Notes: a model not told the origin generated them from the letters alone. A stretch of DNA of 64,000 nucleotides from Sphingobacterium sp. (GCA_031286695.1 JAITTY010000005.1:248001-312000); one strand, 5' to 3'; counted from the first letter of the stretch, positions 1 through 9,153 are shown. Numbers and translations are program-made.

Positions 1-2024
1 GCAAAGATTTCAAAAATTTTGTCGCCCTCCTCCAAATCAATTCCGATTCCATTATCCTTGATATCATACCGAACCCCATTTCCTTGCCACATGCTCTCAA
101 CGGACACCTGCGGGTTTTGCCTTTTGCTGCTGTATTTTATGGCATTGCCAACAAGATTCAGAAATAATTGGTAGATCAATGTTCTCTCTCCCAAAACAGG
201 TAGTGTTTCGCCCATTATAAATTCTAAATGAGGGACCTGGTATTGCTGTTTGCAATTTTCAACGATATTGACAATCTTGGACTTTGGATTAATTGGTTCG
301 AACACAAAGTCTACATGATTTACCTTTGACATTTGGTAGACTCTATCCATCATATCCCGCATCAGTTGCGTCCCCTCCAAGATATTTTTCATTGACTTTG
401 CAAGCAGTTCGTCAGAGATGTCTTTTTTATGGAGCAACATTTGCGCAGTGAGTTGTATCGTCGTCAGCGGATTTTTAAGATCATGGGTCAGCGTATAGCC
501 AAAAGTATCAAGCGCATTATTAGAGCGCACCAATTTTTTGTTCAATTCATCAATCTCTCCCCCACGCTGTGCTACCGCTTGCTGAATAATCTGTGTAATA
601 TTTTCAATAAAAGCGAGTTCAGAAGATTGCCATTTTTCGGCTTTTCCTTTTGTAATTTTTTTCCATGCCTCGAAAGAAGATCTTGGCGAAGGAAAGGTAA
701 TCTTTCTATCTTCGTCAACCTGCATCACTTTTTCCGGCTTACCTGCCCAAGTCTCTTCTATCAGGCGTTCTTTTCTAAAAACATATAAGTACCAGTTATT
801 TGCGGGCAGAATACTGATGCGTAGTACACCGGGATATATTTCAATATCTTCGGAAGGACCATCGCCCTTAAATCTATCTGTCACAAAAAATTCTGCGGTG
901 GCTATTTTTTTATCAATTTCTCGGAGCATTTTTTTGTCAGGCACCTCACCCACCATCATAATCGCGCGATCGCGTTTAATGATTAGCCCCTGCCCATTCA
1001 TTACCTCCATAATACGCACTGCATACTTTTCCAATACGTCATACAAGTCGCGCTTGACCAACAAATCACTTTTTAGATCATGCTTGAGCTGCGATAGATT
1101 TTTCTGAACTTTCACCTGTTTCTTCTGAAAATCTGCCAGATAATTGTTTACAGCGTATTGTGTAAGAAAGGTACATAGATGGCGCTGTGAAAGATCGACG
1201 TGCATTGGCTCCCGATTCTGACAAGCAACAAGCCCCCAAAGCTCATCGTCTACGATAATGCTAAAACTTGCACTCGCCTCTACGCCGGCATTTTTAAGGT
1301 ATTGCAAATGCATGGGTGAAAGCGCCCGAAGGCTACAGCGTGTAAGATCGAGATCATTGGCACTCCGCCCCATCAGCGGAATCGCTTCCGCATTGACATC
1401 CGCCGTATGGCGGGCATGAAAAATACGATAAAGCTCGCGTGCCTGTGCTGGAATATCGAATTCCGGATAACGATAATTCATCAACGATTCCAGATCAGCA
1501 CTCTTGCTCTCTGCAATAACTTGTCCACTATTATCTTCCAAAAAGCGATACACCATCACCCTATCATAGTGAATAATATCCTTAATCAATTCGGTCAATG
1601 CCTGCCAACAAGAGTTGCCGCTGCTTCGGTCATCTAAATGCTTTGCATAATAATATAATTTGGTCGTTTTGACAGCGAGAGGGTTGCAGGCCTCTATTTC
1701 AAGATAAATTTTACTATCATACCTATAGAGACTTAAAAAATATTCGTTTTGATGGATAGTCACACGATCGGCATACCTGGCAAACATGCTGTCGGAAACA
1801 GCCTGTTCAATGTTCTCTCCCCGAAGTTCAAATGAAGGAACTATCCGATGAAGAACATCATCTACAGTCATGCCCAGCATTGCGGAGTATTCTTCACCAG
1901 CAATAGCTGCACAGTTTTCGCTTACCCCGATACACTTATCGTCTTCAAAGATAAATAAATACCCAAAAGACTGTATATTTCCACACAGGTGAATTTTTTC
2001 CTCATGACAATTGATTTCACGCAT
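1..2024 (-). CDS. Bacteriophytochrome sensor histidine kinase (C-terminus cut by window edge)
   Basis: Red/far-red light sensor kinase. The reverse strand reads open from an ATG at 2024 through the left edge, about 674 residues. The N-terminus carries Cys6 in CHEEKIHLCGNIQSFG, which aligns with the biliverdin-attaching Cys of bacteriophytochromes. PAS is followed by a GAF domain with the motifs PEFDIPAQARELY and SPMHLQYL (conserved chromophore-pocket His). The PHY tongue shows PRSSFEAW. A HisKA domain follows with H-box THDLKNPLTT, then a HATPase N-box (VGNAIKY) and DNGIGI box. Only the last HATPase segment lies outside. No heme oxygenase (biliverdin source) or response regulator is visible here. 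The start is preceded by AGTAGG. Light sensing is inferred from the family; domain identity is read directly. Confidence 0.93.
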   Translation of the reverse strand, partial: MREINCHEEKIHLCGNIQSFGYLFIFEDDKCIGVSENCAAIAGEEYSAMLGMTVDDVLHRIVPSFELRGENIEQAVSDSMFARYADRVTIHQNEYFLSLYRYDSKIYLEIEACNPLAVKTTKLYYYAKHLDDRSSGNSCWQALTELIKDIIHYDRVMVYRFLEDNSGQVIAESKSADLESLMNYRYPEFDIPAQARELYRIFHARHTADVNAEAIPLMGRSANDLDLTRCSLRALSPMHLQYLKNAGVEASASFSIIVDDELWGLVACQNREPMHVDLSQRHLCTFLTQYAVNNYLADFQKKQVKVQKNLSQLKHDLKSDLLVKRDLYDVLEKYAVRIMEVMNGQGLIIKRDRAIMMVGEVPDKKMLREIDKKIATAEFFVTDRFKGDGPSEDIEIYPGVLRISILPANNWYLYVFRKERLIEETWAGKPEKVMQVDEDRKITFPSPRSSFEAWKKITKGKAEKWQSSELAFIENITQIIQQAVAQRGGEIDELNKKLVRSNNALDTFGYTLTHDLKNPLTTIQLTAQMLLHKKDISDELLAKSMKNILEGTQLMRDMMDRVYQMSKVNHVDFVFEPINPKSKIVNIVENCKQQYQVPHLEFIMGETLPVLGERTLIYQLFLNLVGNAIKYSSKRQNPQVSVESMWQGNGVRYDIKDNGIGIDLEEGDKIFEIF

Positions 2025-2178
2025 AAACCTACTGATATATTAAATAAAAATATGGTAAAATCAACAGTCCTGTCCTCCATCAACGCTATCATATGGTTAC
2101 TAATTTACTAAAAACAATTGAGCTATCAAAACTTGCACCTTTCCCTCTAAAACACGAGAAATCACGAAGGGATAGACT

Positions 2179-2394
2179 TTATCTGCCAGACTTTTCGAGC
2201 TCTTTCACAAAATCCTTTCCCCAATAATGGATATCATAATGCTCGATATGCTCATATAATCTACGCGCTCTCACCTGAGCCTCGCCCGGCTCCATTACCA
2301 AAGATTTCAATAATGCATCTTTCATACTCTTTCGGTCATAAGGGTTTGTCAGGATAGCATAAGGCAGCTCAACCGAAGCCCCCGCGAAATGCAA
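2179..2394 (-). pseudogene. otsA: 3' relic of trehalose-6-phosphate synthase (otsA)
   Basis: The 71 residues match only the extreme C-terminus of GT20 trehalose-6-phosphate synthases: HFAGASVEL, then NPYDR, then the closing DIHYWGKDF segment. The E. coli OtsA tail has the equivalent FAGAANEL, NPYDR and DI-x-x-W blocks. The whole catalytic body (roughly 400 residues) is missing. In frame upstream are only a few residues (NKNFLFL) and then a stop. No ATG exists; the only start would be TTG. A good Bacteroidota-type promoter lies immediately upstream, so the stub may be transcribed, but it cannot make a functional enzyme. Confidence 0.8.
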
Positions 2395-2433
2395 AAACAG
2401 AAAGTTTTTGTTATCAGGTTATCTATTAATTTA

Positions 2434-2465
2434 CAAATATACGTAAAAATTAATCATTAAGCAAA
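2434..2465 (-). promoter_or_regulatory. Predicted promoter facing the otsA relic
   Basis: On the reverse strand TTTG (2465-2462) is separated by 20 nt from TATATTTG (2441-2434), matching the Bacteroidota -33/-7 pattern TTTG-N19-21-TAnnTTTG. It would transcribe the otsA remnant. Confidence 0.5.
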
Positions 2466-2531
2466 TTTAAAGCGCCAAAACAAGCATAAATGGGTACTTA
2501 TCCCTTTAAAATCCGTTTTTTTATTTCTTCG

Positions 2532-2539
2532 TAAATTTG
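2532..2539 (+). promoter_or_regulatory. -7 promoter element before the mechanosensitive channel gene
   Basis: TAAATTTG fits TAnnTTTG. It lies only about 10 nt before the ATG at 2549, so if used the transcript would be nearly leaderless, or translation begins at the second ATG (2564). It also argues against the overlapping TTG at 2537 as start. Confidence 0.45.
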
Positions 2540-2548
2540 TCTGTTCAT

Positions 2549-3856
2549 ATGAAAAATTTAAACATGCTTAACTTCAATGAACGGTCATCAAGTTCAATTT
2601 ACCAGTCCATTTACGATCTTCTCGCAAAATTAGGTCTACCCGAACAGCAAGCACACATAGTTACCGCATTGGGACTTCTTCTCGCTTTAACGCTCCTGCT
2701 TTGTGCACTTGATTATATCATGCGTCAGGTACTTTATTCGGTATTAAATAAAATTGCGCGACGGACTTCGACCAAATGGGATGATTATCTGTTGGAAAAT
2801 AAGGTGCATGTGCGCCTGAGCCGTACCGTCCTTGTGCTGCTTACGCGCCAGCTGCTTCCGGTGATCTTTCTGGGATTTCCGATACTCACCGCAGCTATTG
2901 TCAAGTTTCTCGATTTATTGATTTTGGTCGTGATCTATCAGCTGGCAAATAGCTTATTAAAAACCTGCCGTGATATTTTTCGAACATCCAAAGGTTTTAA
3001 AGACAAACCCATCGACAGTTATCTGCAGGTGGTTCAGATCTTTCTTATTTTTGTGATCGGTACACTGGTGGTTTCTCTCCTGACGGGCAATTCGCCCTGG
3101 TCATTTCTCGTTTCACTGGGAGCTGCATCCGCCATCCTGATGCTGGTATTTAAGGATACCATCTTGGGTTTTGTGGCCAGTATACAAGTGTCGGCCAATG
3201 ACTCGGTACGTGTAGGCGACTGGATTGAAATACCCAAATATGGTGTGGATGGTGACGTCTTGCAGATCAATCTAAACAATGTGAAGATACAGAACTGGGA
3301 CAAAACCATTGTCACCATACCGACCTACACTCTTCTCAGCGATTCTTTCAAAAACTACCGGGGCATGCAGGAAACAGGTGGACGCCGTATAAAACGTGCG
3401 CTGAATATTAAAATGTCTTCGGTCCGCTATTTAAGCGAGGACGAAATAACAGCATTGAAAAAAATCCACCTGCTGACACCCTATATTGAAAAGCGAGAAC
3501 AGGAAATTGCCGATTACAATAAAACCTGGAATACCGATACCTCTTCACCCGTCAATGGCCGGAGGATGACCAATATCGGACTTTTTAGGGCTTACGTGCT
3601 GGCCTATGCCAAACATAACCCAAATATTCACCAGGAACTGACCCTACTGGTGCGTCAGCTAGCACCAAGCGAATATGGTATCCCCTTGGAACTTTACATG
3701 TTTACCAAGGGAACACAATGGGTATATTTTGAAGATACCATGGCCGATATTTTTGACCACCTATTGGCTGCTATCAAGCACTTCCACCTGCAGGTATTCG
3801 AACTGCCAGCATCCGATGATCTCAGACTGCTCGGTGCGGAAAAGGCTAGTTACTAA
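2549..3856 (+). CDS. MscS-family mechanosensitive ion channel, YbdG/MscM type
   Basis: Inner-membrane channel that releases solutes on hypo-osmotic stress. The 435-residue protein has N-terminal hydrophobic segments (about residues 35-60, 85-130 and 150-175), then the pore-lining helix and MscS beta domain. The stretch VGDWIEIPKYGVDGDV, followed by INLNNVKIQNWDKTIVTIPT and SDSFKNYRGM, is diagnostic of the YbdG subfamily (E. coli YbdG is 415 aa). ATG 2549 is preferred over TTG 2537 because of the overlapping promoter element; ATG 2564 is also possible. It stands alone, divergent from the otsA relic. An osmoprotective link with trehalose is possible but only inferred. Confidence 0.92.
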   Translation: MKNLNMLNFNERSSSSIYQSIYDLLAKLGLPEQQAHIVTALGLLLALTLLLCALDYIMRQVLYSVLNKIARRTSTKWDDYLLENKVHVRLSRTVLVLLTRQLLPVIFLGFPILTAAIVKFLDLLILVVIYQLANSLLKTCRDIFRTSKGFKDKPIDSYLQVVQIFLIFVIGTLVVSLLTGNSPWSFLVSLGAASAILMLVFKDTILGFVASIQVSANDSVRVGDWIEIPKYGVDGDVLQINLNNVKIQNWDKTIVTIPTYTLLSDSFKNYRGMQETGGRRIKRALNIKMSSVRYLSEDEITALKKIHLLTPYIEKREQEIADYNKTWNTDTSSPVNGRRMTNIGLFRAYVLAYAKHNPNIHQELTLLVRQLAPSEYGIPLELYMFTKGTQWVYFEDTMADIFDHLLAAIKHFHLQVFELPASDDLRLLGAEKASY

Positions 3857-4132
3857 TATTTTTTTAAGGTTCATTACAGAAAAGCAGGATAGTGGATTTA
3901 AAGCCCTAATTCTGCTTTTCTAAGCTAAAAAAATGCGATTTAGCGAGATAAATATATTGTCTGCGACAGGTAAAAAAGTACCTCAATTTAAAAACTCTCT
4001 ATCGATCTTTTATGGAAATCCATAGCTAGACATATCTTACCAATATGGAAGCAGAGAGCCCGAGTTTTTAAATTGATAAAATCCAATTCGGGTCTTTACA
4101 TCGTATATAAAAAACAAGAATGGAGAAACGCT

Positions 4133-5239
4133 ATGAAAAAGGTATTTTTATTACTATTACTAGGATTAGGCTTATTTATGCTCAGCAAATTTAGTTTTTC
4201 ACAGAAAACTAATGGTTCCAAGATAATTAAACAACAAGCTACGAACCCTACTGGTGAGAAAGATCAGGTTATTTATTTTGCAGGGGGATGTTTTTGGGGT
4301 ACGGAGCATTTTTTCAAACAGGTACGCGGGGTGATCGCGACCGAAGTTGGTTATGCCAATGGCCATCTAAAGAACCCAAGTTATGAGCAGGTTTCTACTG
4401 GAAAAACGGGCTTTGCGGAGACAGTCAAAGTCACTTATGATCCACAAGCCGTTGACTTAAAGTTGCTCGTAGATTTATTCCTGAAGACTATCGACCCGAC
4501 CTCGATCAACAAACAAGGAAATGATATCGGAACACAATATCGTACTGGGATTTACTATACAAATGATTCAGCCATTCCAGTTATTAAGGAAAGCCTGGCC
4601 GAACTGGCCAAAAAATATCCAGCAAAAATCGTTGTTGAGCTAGAACCCTTACAGAATTACTACGATGCTGAGGCATATCATCAAAAATATCTCGATAAAA
4701 ATCCAGGCGGCTACTGCCACATTGATCCGGAATTATTTGAAATGGCAAGAAAAGCTAATCCATCTATTGCCAAAGCTACCGATGCGTCATCCACCTTCAA
4801 AAAAAAGGACCAAAGCACACTTAAAAAAGAACTTACAGCATTACAATATGATGTAACCCAAAATCAGGCAACCGAGCGTGCCTTTGACAACGCATATAAT
4901 GATGAGTTCAGAGATGGCATTTATGTAGATATTACCACTGGTGAACCACTGTTTGTCTCGACGGACAAGTTTGAATCAGGCTGTGGATGGCCCAGCTTTT
5001 CCAAACCGATCAATCCAAAGTTAGTCGAAGAATTAGCTGATAATTCTCACGGCATGCGTCGCACCGAGGTACGTAGTAAAACCGGTGATGCTCACCTGGG
5101 ACATGTCTTTGATGACGGCCCTGCCGACAAAGGGGGACTACGCTATTGCATCAATAGTGCCTCTCTCCGATTTGTGCCTAAAGAAGAAATGAAAGCCAAG
5201 GGATATGAAAAATATCTGCCCTTGCTAGCCAAGAAGTAA
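4133..5239 (+). CDS. msrAB: Exported bifunctional methionine sulfoxide reductase MsrA-MsrB
   Basis: Repairs oxidised methionines, both S- and R-sulfoxides, in exported proteins. The 368-residue protein begins with a signal peptide ([20 protein letters not shown], cleavage near SFSQ). The MsrA domain (about 45-215) has the catalytic GGCFWG motif (Cys about 53), then QYRTGIYY and the YHQKYL element. The MsrB domain (about 230-350) has [21 protein letters not shown] and the catalytic [11 protein letters not shown] (Cys about 339). No CxxC zinc pairs are visible in the MsrB half. ATG 4133 is chosen over an in-frame TTG 60 nt upstream because it gives a clean signal peptide. Likely monocistronic, closed by a terminator at 5270. 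Confidence 0.94.
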   Translation: MKKVFLLLLLGLGLFMLSKFSFSQKTNGSKIIKQQATNPTGEKDQVIYFAGGCFWGTEHFFKQVRGVIATEVGYANGHLKNPSYEQVSTGKTGFAETVKVTYDPQAVDLKLLVDLFLKTIDPTSINKQGNDIGTQYRTGIYYTNDSAIPVIKESLAELAKKYPAKIVVELEPLQNYYDAEAYHQKYLDKNPGGYCHIDPELFEMARKANPSIAKATDASSTFKKKDQSTLKKELTALQYDVTQNQATERAFDNAYNDEFRDGIYVDITTGEPLFVSTDKFESGCGWPSFSKPINPKLVEELADNSHGMRRTEVRSKTGDAHLGHVFDDGPADKGGLRYCINSASLRFVPKEEMKAKGYEKYLPLLAKK

Positions 5240-5269
5240 ATGGAATAGCTTAAAAGGCTCCTAGCAAAA

Positions 5270-5297
5270 ACTGATGCAAGTCTGCATCAGTTTTTTT
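5270..5297 (+). terminator. Rho-independent terminator after msrAB
   Basis: Perfect 9-bp stem ACTGATGCA/TGCATCAGT with AGTC loop, followed by seven T. It lies 30 nt after the msrAB stop. Confidence 0.85.
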
Positions 5298-5516
5298 GTG
5301 CGCTGCCCGCCCGAACAGTACCGTTCTAAGCTATCCGCTTACATGTGAAACGAGCATTATTTACACCAGCTCAACCCAAATCAAAAAAAATAAAAAAGAT
5401 AGAATGATGAAATCCAAGCTATTCAAAAAGTCGTAAATGGTTATAAGTACAGAAAATTATAAAACTTAAAGACTTTTGTTAGGGAAAAGACAACAAAGCC
5501 CCACAATGATTCGCTA

Positions 5517-6206
5517 TTGAGCTCCAATGGTGAAATTGACAAAAGGGATCTTCGTAGAAGGGATTTCCTGAAATTTGCAGGCGCCAGCGCTGCATCATTG
5601 GCCATTCTCGGTATGTCCAGTTGTAAAAAAGACCGCGATGACGATATGGATAACGGTGGTAAAGGTCTATATTTTGGTAGCGGCGATATTGCTATTCTCA
5701 ATTACGCATATGCGCTCGAACAGCTCGAAGCTGCCTTTTATATTCAATTGGTCAACAATCCCTACTCTGGCATGACTGATATGGAAAAAGCATTTTTTAC
5801 GGATATCCGTGATCATGAGATTGCCCATCGTGAATTTTTTAAAGTTGCATTGGGTGCCAAAGCAATCTCGAGCCTTGAATTAAATCTTTCGGGTATTAAT
5901 TTCAGTAGCCGGGAAAATGTCCTGGCAACGGCCAAAACATTTGAAGATTTAGGTGTTTCTGCTTACAACGGAGCTGGATGGCTTATTAAAGATCCTAATT
6001 ACCTGTTATTGGCAGGCAAGATCGTTTCGGTCGAAGCGCGGCATGCTGCTTGGGTACGTGACATGATAGACAACGGCAGTTTTGCCAATATGGAAGTTGT
6101 CGATTCCAATGGTCTCGATGTTGCCAAAAGTCCTAGCGTCGTACTGAGCGCTGCGGCACCGTTTATCAAATCCAAAATCGATGTATCGGATCTACCAACT
6201 TATTAG
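5517..6206 (+). CDS. Tat-type ferritin-like domain lipoprotein
   Basis: Exported protein of the ferritin-like Ferritin_2 (PF13668) family, which is often linked to stress or desiccation; iron binding is not proven. The N-terminus has a twin-arginine signal (RRRDFLK, residues 13-19), a hydrophobic stretch and a possible lipobox ending at Cys36 (LGMSSC). Helix residues typical of the di-metal four-helix bundle are visible: EQLE (68-71), DHEIAHREF (99-107) and the VEARHAAW helix. No ATG is available in frame. The ORF opens after a stop near 5480 and TTG 5517 is the only sensible start. An ATG at 5506 lies in another frame and reads into a stop, so a small indel at the 5' end is possible. The next gene is a broken family member. 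Confidence 0.8.
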   Translation: MSSNGEIDKRDLRRRDFLKFAGASAASLAILGMSSCKKDRDDDMDNGGKGLYFGSGDIAILNYAYALEQLEAAFYIQLVNNPYSGMTDMEKAFFTDIRDHEIAHREFFKVALGAKAISSLELNLSGINFSSRENVLATAKTFEDLGVSAYNGAGWLIKDPNYLLLAGKIVSVEARHAAWVRDMIDNGSFANMEVVDSNGLDVAKSPSVVLSAAAPFIKSKIDVSDLPTY

Positions 6207-6226
6207 TCACCCAAAACTCAATTATC

Positions 6227-6360
6227 ATGAATCTTTTAAACGTTTTTGAACAAATAAATGCTGTAGATCCTGAGTTCAGCGATCGCATCAGCCCACGTCG
6301 CGAAGCAATCAAAAGTCTAGCTTCCATGAGTAAAAAAGTAACCCTAGCGGCACTTCCCTG
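6227..6360 (+). pseudogene. 5' fragment of a second ferritin-like gene
   Basis: Starts with ATG 20 nt after the preceding ferritin-like gene. It encodes the typical N-terminus of the partner protein (MNLLNVFEQINAVDPEF, then DRISPRREAIKSL, then a signal-like VTLAALP). Similarity ends abruptly after about 45 residues, where the sequence becomes the 3' end of the opposite-strand LytTR gene. The frame runs on antisense to 6454 but that part is not protein-like. I read this as a deletion or rearrangement with its junction near 6355-6365. Confidence 0.72.
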
Positions 6361-6364
6361 TCAC

Positions 6365-7504
6365 TCATCGGTCAAGCCATTTCTTAAATTCCGCCACTTT
6401 GTTTTTGCTGATCAGGATCGGCGCTGTGCTTTGTGGTTTTGTCTGAATACGTAGCTGATTGCGTCCATACATCCATATGCTGTCAATAGCATTGACATTG
6501 ATAATATACTGGCGGTTGGCCCTGTAAAAGATCAGGTTGTCCAGTTCTTTTATCAAATCGTCCAAGCTACTGTTGACGGTATGCTCCTGCCCTTCAAAGG
6601 TAAGCACCGTAACAATGCTGTCATTCAAAACAATATAGGCAATGTCTGCGGTATCAATCCGTATAATCTCGTCTTTCACATAGGTTATCAACCGTTTTCG
6701 GATTTTTTCTTCCTCAGCAACAAAAGGTACTTCGGGCTTCTGTCTTTGCTCCAGCTGTTTATTAAGTATCGTAAGGCTGTTCACTTCGGCATTTAACCCC
6801 CCAATCTGCTCATCAATCGCAAGCTCGTATTTACGGTAAAGCAATCGGATCAAAATATAACAGCCAGCAGTAATGAGCACAATCGACACGATTGCACCTG
6901 TCAAAAACTTGCTGTAAAGGTTTTGTAACTGTTTTTGCATCACATCGATATTGGCATGGCTAGCCAGCATCCAGTCGGTTCCTTTGACCGGATATACACT
7001 AACAATTTCGGAACTACGACCCATATTCTCAGGAAATACACGAATACCCGAGCTTTGTTGCCCCGATTCCAGTACCTGTTGAAAACGCTGTTCCTTTGCC
7101 GTATTCGAAAAAGTAGAATTCCCAACATCAATTTTCTTTCCGACAAATGCCGGATCGGGATGACATAATTCTATTCCAGCCCGATTATACATGCATACAA
7201 ATTCACTTTGTACGTCGGTATTTAATATGCTCTGCTGCAAATTACCGATGACTTGCTGCGTCGGCATACCGGCCTGCAGCTGCTGCTCCAATAACATACC
7301 CAGTTCGCGGATCTCACGTTGTCCCGACTGGATTTTCTGTTCGTTCAATGTTTCTTTGGCCTGGGTATAAAAATAATGCAGGGTGGCCATGGTTGCCAGC
7401 GAGCACAACAGCGCAATCACCGCAAAAGTGAGGATATATAATTTCGTTTTGTTCACCTTAAAAATCAATACGACTAAAATACCGTTTTTAGGGCATTCAT
7501 TCAA
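6365..7504 (-). CDS. Membrane-anchored sensor with cytoplasmic LytTR DNA-binding domain
   Basis: One-component regulator. Residues about 20-45 form a first membrane helix. About 46-195 is an extracytoplasmic Cache-like sensor (ELGMLLEQQLQAG, VCMYNRAGIELCHPD, GTDWMLASHANID). About 198-222 is the second helix, then a coiled-coil linker, and a LytTR domain from about 275 to the end (YRANRQYIINVNAI, ISKNKVAEFKKWL). The signal is presumably a small molecule outside the cytoplasm; the targets are unknown. ATG 7504 is used; a GTG (VNKTKLY) 16 codons in is an alternative. It is divergent from the P460 operon, which may be its target (inference from position). Its 3' end abuts the broken ferritin-like gene. 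Confidence 0.85.
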   Translation of the reverse strand: MNECPKNGILVVLIFKVNKTKLYILTFAVIALLCSLATMATLHYFYTQAKETLNEQKIQSGQREIRELGMLLEQQLQAGMPTQQVIGNLQQSILNTDVQSEFVCMYNRAGIELCHPDPAFVGKKIDVGNSTFSNTAKEQRFQQVLESGQQSSGIRVFPENMGRSSEIVSVYPVKGTDWMLASHANIDVMQKQLQNLYSKFLTGAIVSIVLITAGCYILIRLLYRKYELAIDEQIGGLNAEVNSLTILNKQLEQRQKPEVPFVAEEEKIRKRLITYVKDEIIRIDTADIAYIVLNDSIVTVLTFEGQEHTVNSSLDDLIKELDNLIFYRANRQYIINVNAIDSIWMYGRNQLRIQTKPQSTAPILISKNKVAEFKKWLDR

Positions 7505-7610
7505 GCTGCATTATTCCCTTTTAGCAGCTATTTTTCCCCTCTCATCAACAAGTCTATCCGCTCATCGACTCATCAACGCTATGTTTGTGTAGATAAATCT
7601 TAATGGAACA

Positions 7611-8576
7611 ATGAAAAAAATCAGATTAGTCGTATTGTCTATTGCGGTTATTATCGCACTTATGCAACTCATCCGGCCCGAACAGCCGAGCAATATCCCC
7701 ATTAGCGACCTGCCCGGCATTCCGCAGGAAGTGAATGCAATCCTCCGGAGCTCCTGCTTCGATTGCCATTCAAGCCAGACAAACCTACGCTGGTACGATC
7801 AACTGACGCCCGTCAATTATCTGGTCAATGACCATATCATAAAGGGCCGAAAAGCACTGGATTTTTCAAACTGGAGCCAGCTGACACCGGCAGTACAAAA
7901 TACCAAACTCTATTATTCGCTGAATAAAATTCTATGGGGACAGATGCCATTACCCTCCTACTTGCTGGCACACCCACAGGCGGCACTGTCCGAAAAAGAT
8001 ATCCATACCCTAAAGGATTTTGTGCGCAGTCGTAAGGCACCTATTGGCATAGATACGATCAAAACAGACAAAATCAAACAACAGTTTACCGATTTCGTGC
8101 GAGGGAAAATGGGCCAATCCAAACAAACCGTACAGCCCACGCCAAATGGTATCTCCTATATTTCCGACTACCGCAATTGGAATATCATCAGTATAACCGA
8201 TCGTTTTGACAACGGTACCCTACGGATGATTTACGGGAATGACATTGCTGTCAGGGCGATCCAGGAAGGGCGCACAAACCCCTGGCCCGATGGCGCCGTG
8301 CTCGCCAAGGCCGCATGGAAGCAAGTCGCAAATGCAGATGGAAGCCTGTCGACAGGTGATTTTGTACAGGTCGAATTTATGATTAAAGATGCAAAGCAAT
8401 ATGCTGCAACAGCTGGCTGGGGCTGGGCGCGCTGGCGGGGTAAGGATCTGAAGCCCTATGGTGGCACAGCCCTGTTTACAGCCGAATGTATTGCCTGTCA
8501 CCAGCCTGTCAAAGCAAATGACTTTGTCTTTACCAGACCCTTGGATCTGAAGAAATTAACAGCTAAAAACCACTAA
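7611..8576 (+). CDS. Haem-binding domain / cytochrome P460 fusion
   Basis: Membrane-anchored or periplasmic c-type cytochrome with two haem sites. After a signal anchor (residues 1-20), the Haem_bd domain (PF14376) has CFDCH at 49-53 and the motif GQMPLPSY. The second half (about 155-310) resembles cytochrome P460 (TLRMIYGNDIAVRAI, TNPWPDGAVLAKAAW, GWGWARWRG) and ends with CIACH (about 293-297). A role in electron transfer or peroxide/nitrogen oxide chemistry is inferred only. The next P460-like gene starts 3 nt after the stop, so they are co-transcribed. Confidence 0.85.
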   Translation: MKKIRLVVLSIAVIIALMQLIRPEQPSNIPISDLPGIPQEVNAILRSSCFDCHSSQTNLRWYDQLTPVNYLVNDHIIKGRKALDFSNWSQLTPAVQNTKLYYSLNKILWGQMPLPSYLLAHPQAALSEKDIHTLKDFVRSRKAPIGIDTIKTDKIKQQFTDFVRGKMGQSKQTVQPTPNGISYISDYRNWNIISITDRFDNGTLRMIYGNDIAVRAIQEGRTNPWPDGAVLAKAAWKQVANADGSLSTGDFVQVEFMIKDAKQYAATAGWGWARWRGKDLKPYGGTALFTAECIACHQPVKANDFVFTRPLDLKKLTAKNH

Positions 8577-8579
8577 ACG

Positions 8580-9068
8580 ATGAAAAATACAAGTTATATC
8601 GGCGTAGCACTGCTACTGACTGTAATAGCAGGCTGTACAAACCAGAACCCCGCCACACATGCAGCATTAGGGCTCAATGAAGACGCTGCCATTCACGAAC
8701 TGGCCGATCTACCCGAAAATCCACTATTGCTCCATAGCCTCACGAGCCGCATTCAGCCTCAAGATGGAACACTATCGACCCTTTACGGCAATGCCATAGC
8801 CTATAACCATGCCCGCACGAAGGGAGCCGGCAACTACCCTGCCGGAGCCATACTGTATTATGTCACCTGGCAAGCGGCAGCCGATAGAGAATGGTTTGGC
8901 GCCAATGTCCCCGAGCGGATCAAAACCGTCGAACAGGTCAGGTTTACCGATGAGCACAACGCACTATACACCCAATTTACAGGCAATAAACGTGAAAGCG
9001 AAAAATCCACCAGCCAATCGCGCATAGACCTGATCAAAAACATGAAAATCGCCGACTTCGCCGAATAA
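8580..9068 (+). CDS. P460-like lipoprotein lacking a haem motif
   Basis: 162-residue lipoprotein (VIAGC, Cys19). The central part repeats the P460 pattern of the preceding gene: GTLSTLYGNAIAYNHAR, then YPAGAILYYVTWQ, then WFGANVPERIKTVE. No CxxCH is present, so it cannot bind haem c in the usual way. It may be an accessory or degenerate paralogue of its upstream partner. Gene spacing of 3 nt indicates an operon. Confidence 0.72.
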   Translation: MKNTSYIGVALLLTVIAGCTNQNPATHAALGLNEDAAIHELADLPENPLLLHSLTSRIQPQDGTLSTLYGNAIAYNHARTKGAGNYPAGAILYYVTWQAAADREWFGANVPERIKTVEQVRFTDEHNALYTQFTGNKRESEKSTSQSRIDLIKNMKIADFAE

Positions 9069-9153
9069 AAAAGCGGGGAAATACGCTGCCTCCGCCCGAA
9101 GTCACAAGCTGCGGACAACAAATAATCCGTTAGGGAAACGATAGGCCTATGCC

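Noticed and set aside
429..1637. Rightward ORFs of 76-119 residues
   Set aside because: They lie antisense to the phytochrome kinase, whose conserved motifs are read on the reverse strand.
6361..6454. 3' continuation of the second ferritin-like ORF
   Set aside because: It is antisense to the LytTR coding end and has no ferritin-like residues.
9069..9153. Short ATAGGCCTAT palindrome as terminator or operator
   Set aside because: Only 10 bp, and no T-run in the direction of the P460 operon that can be tied to the stem.
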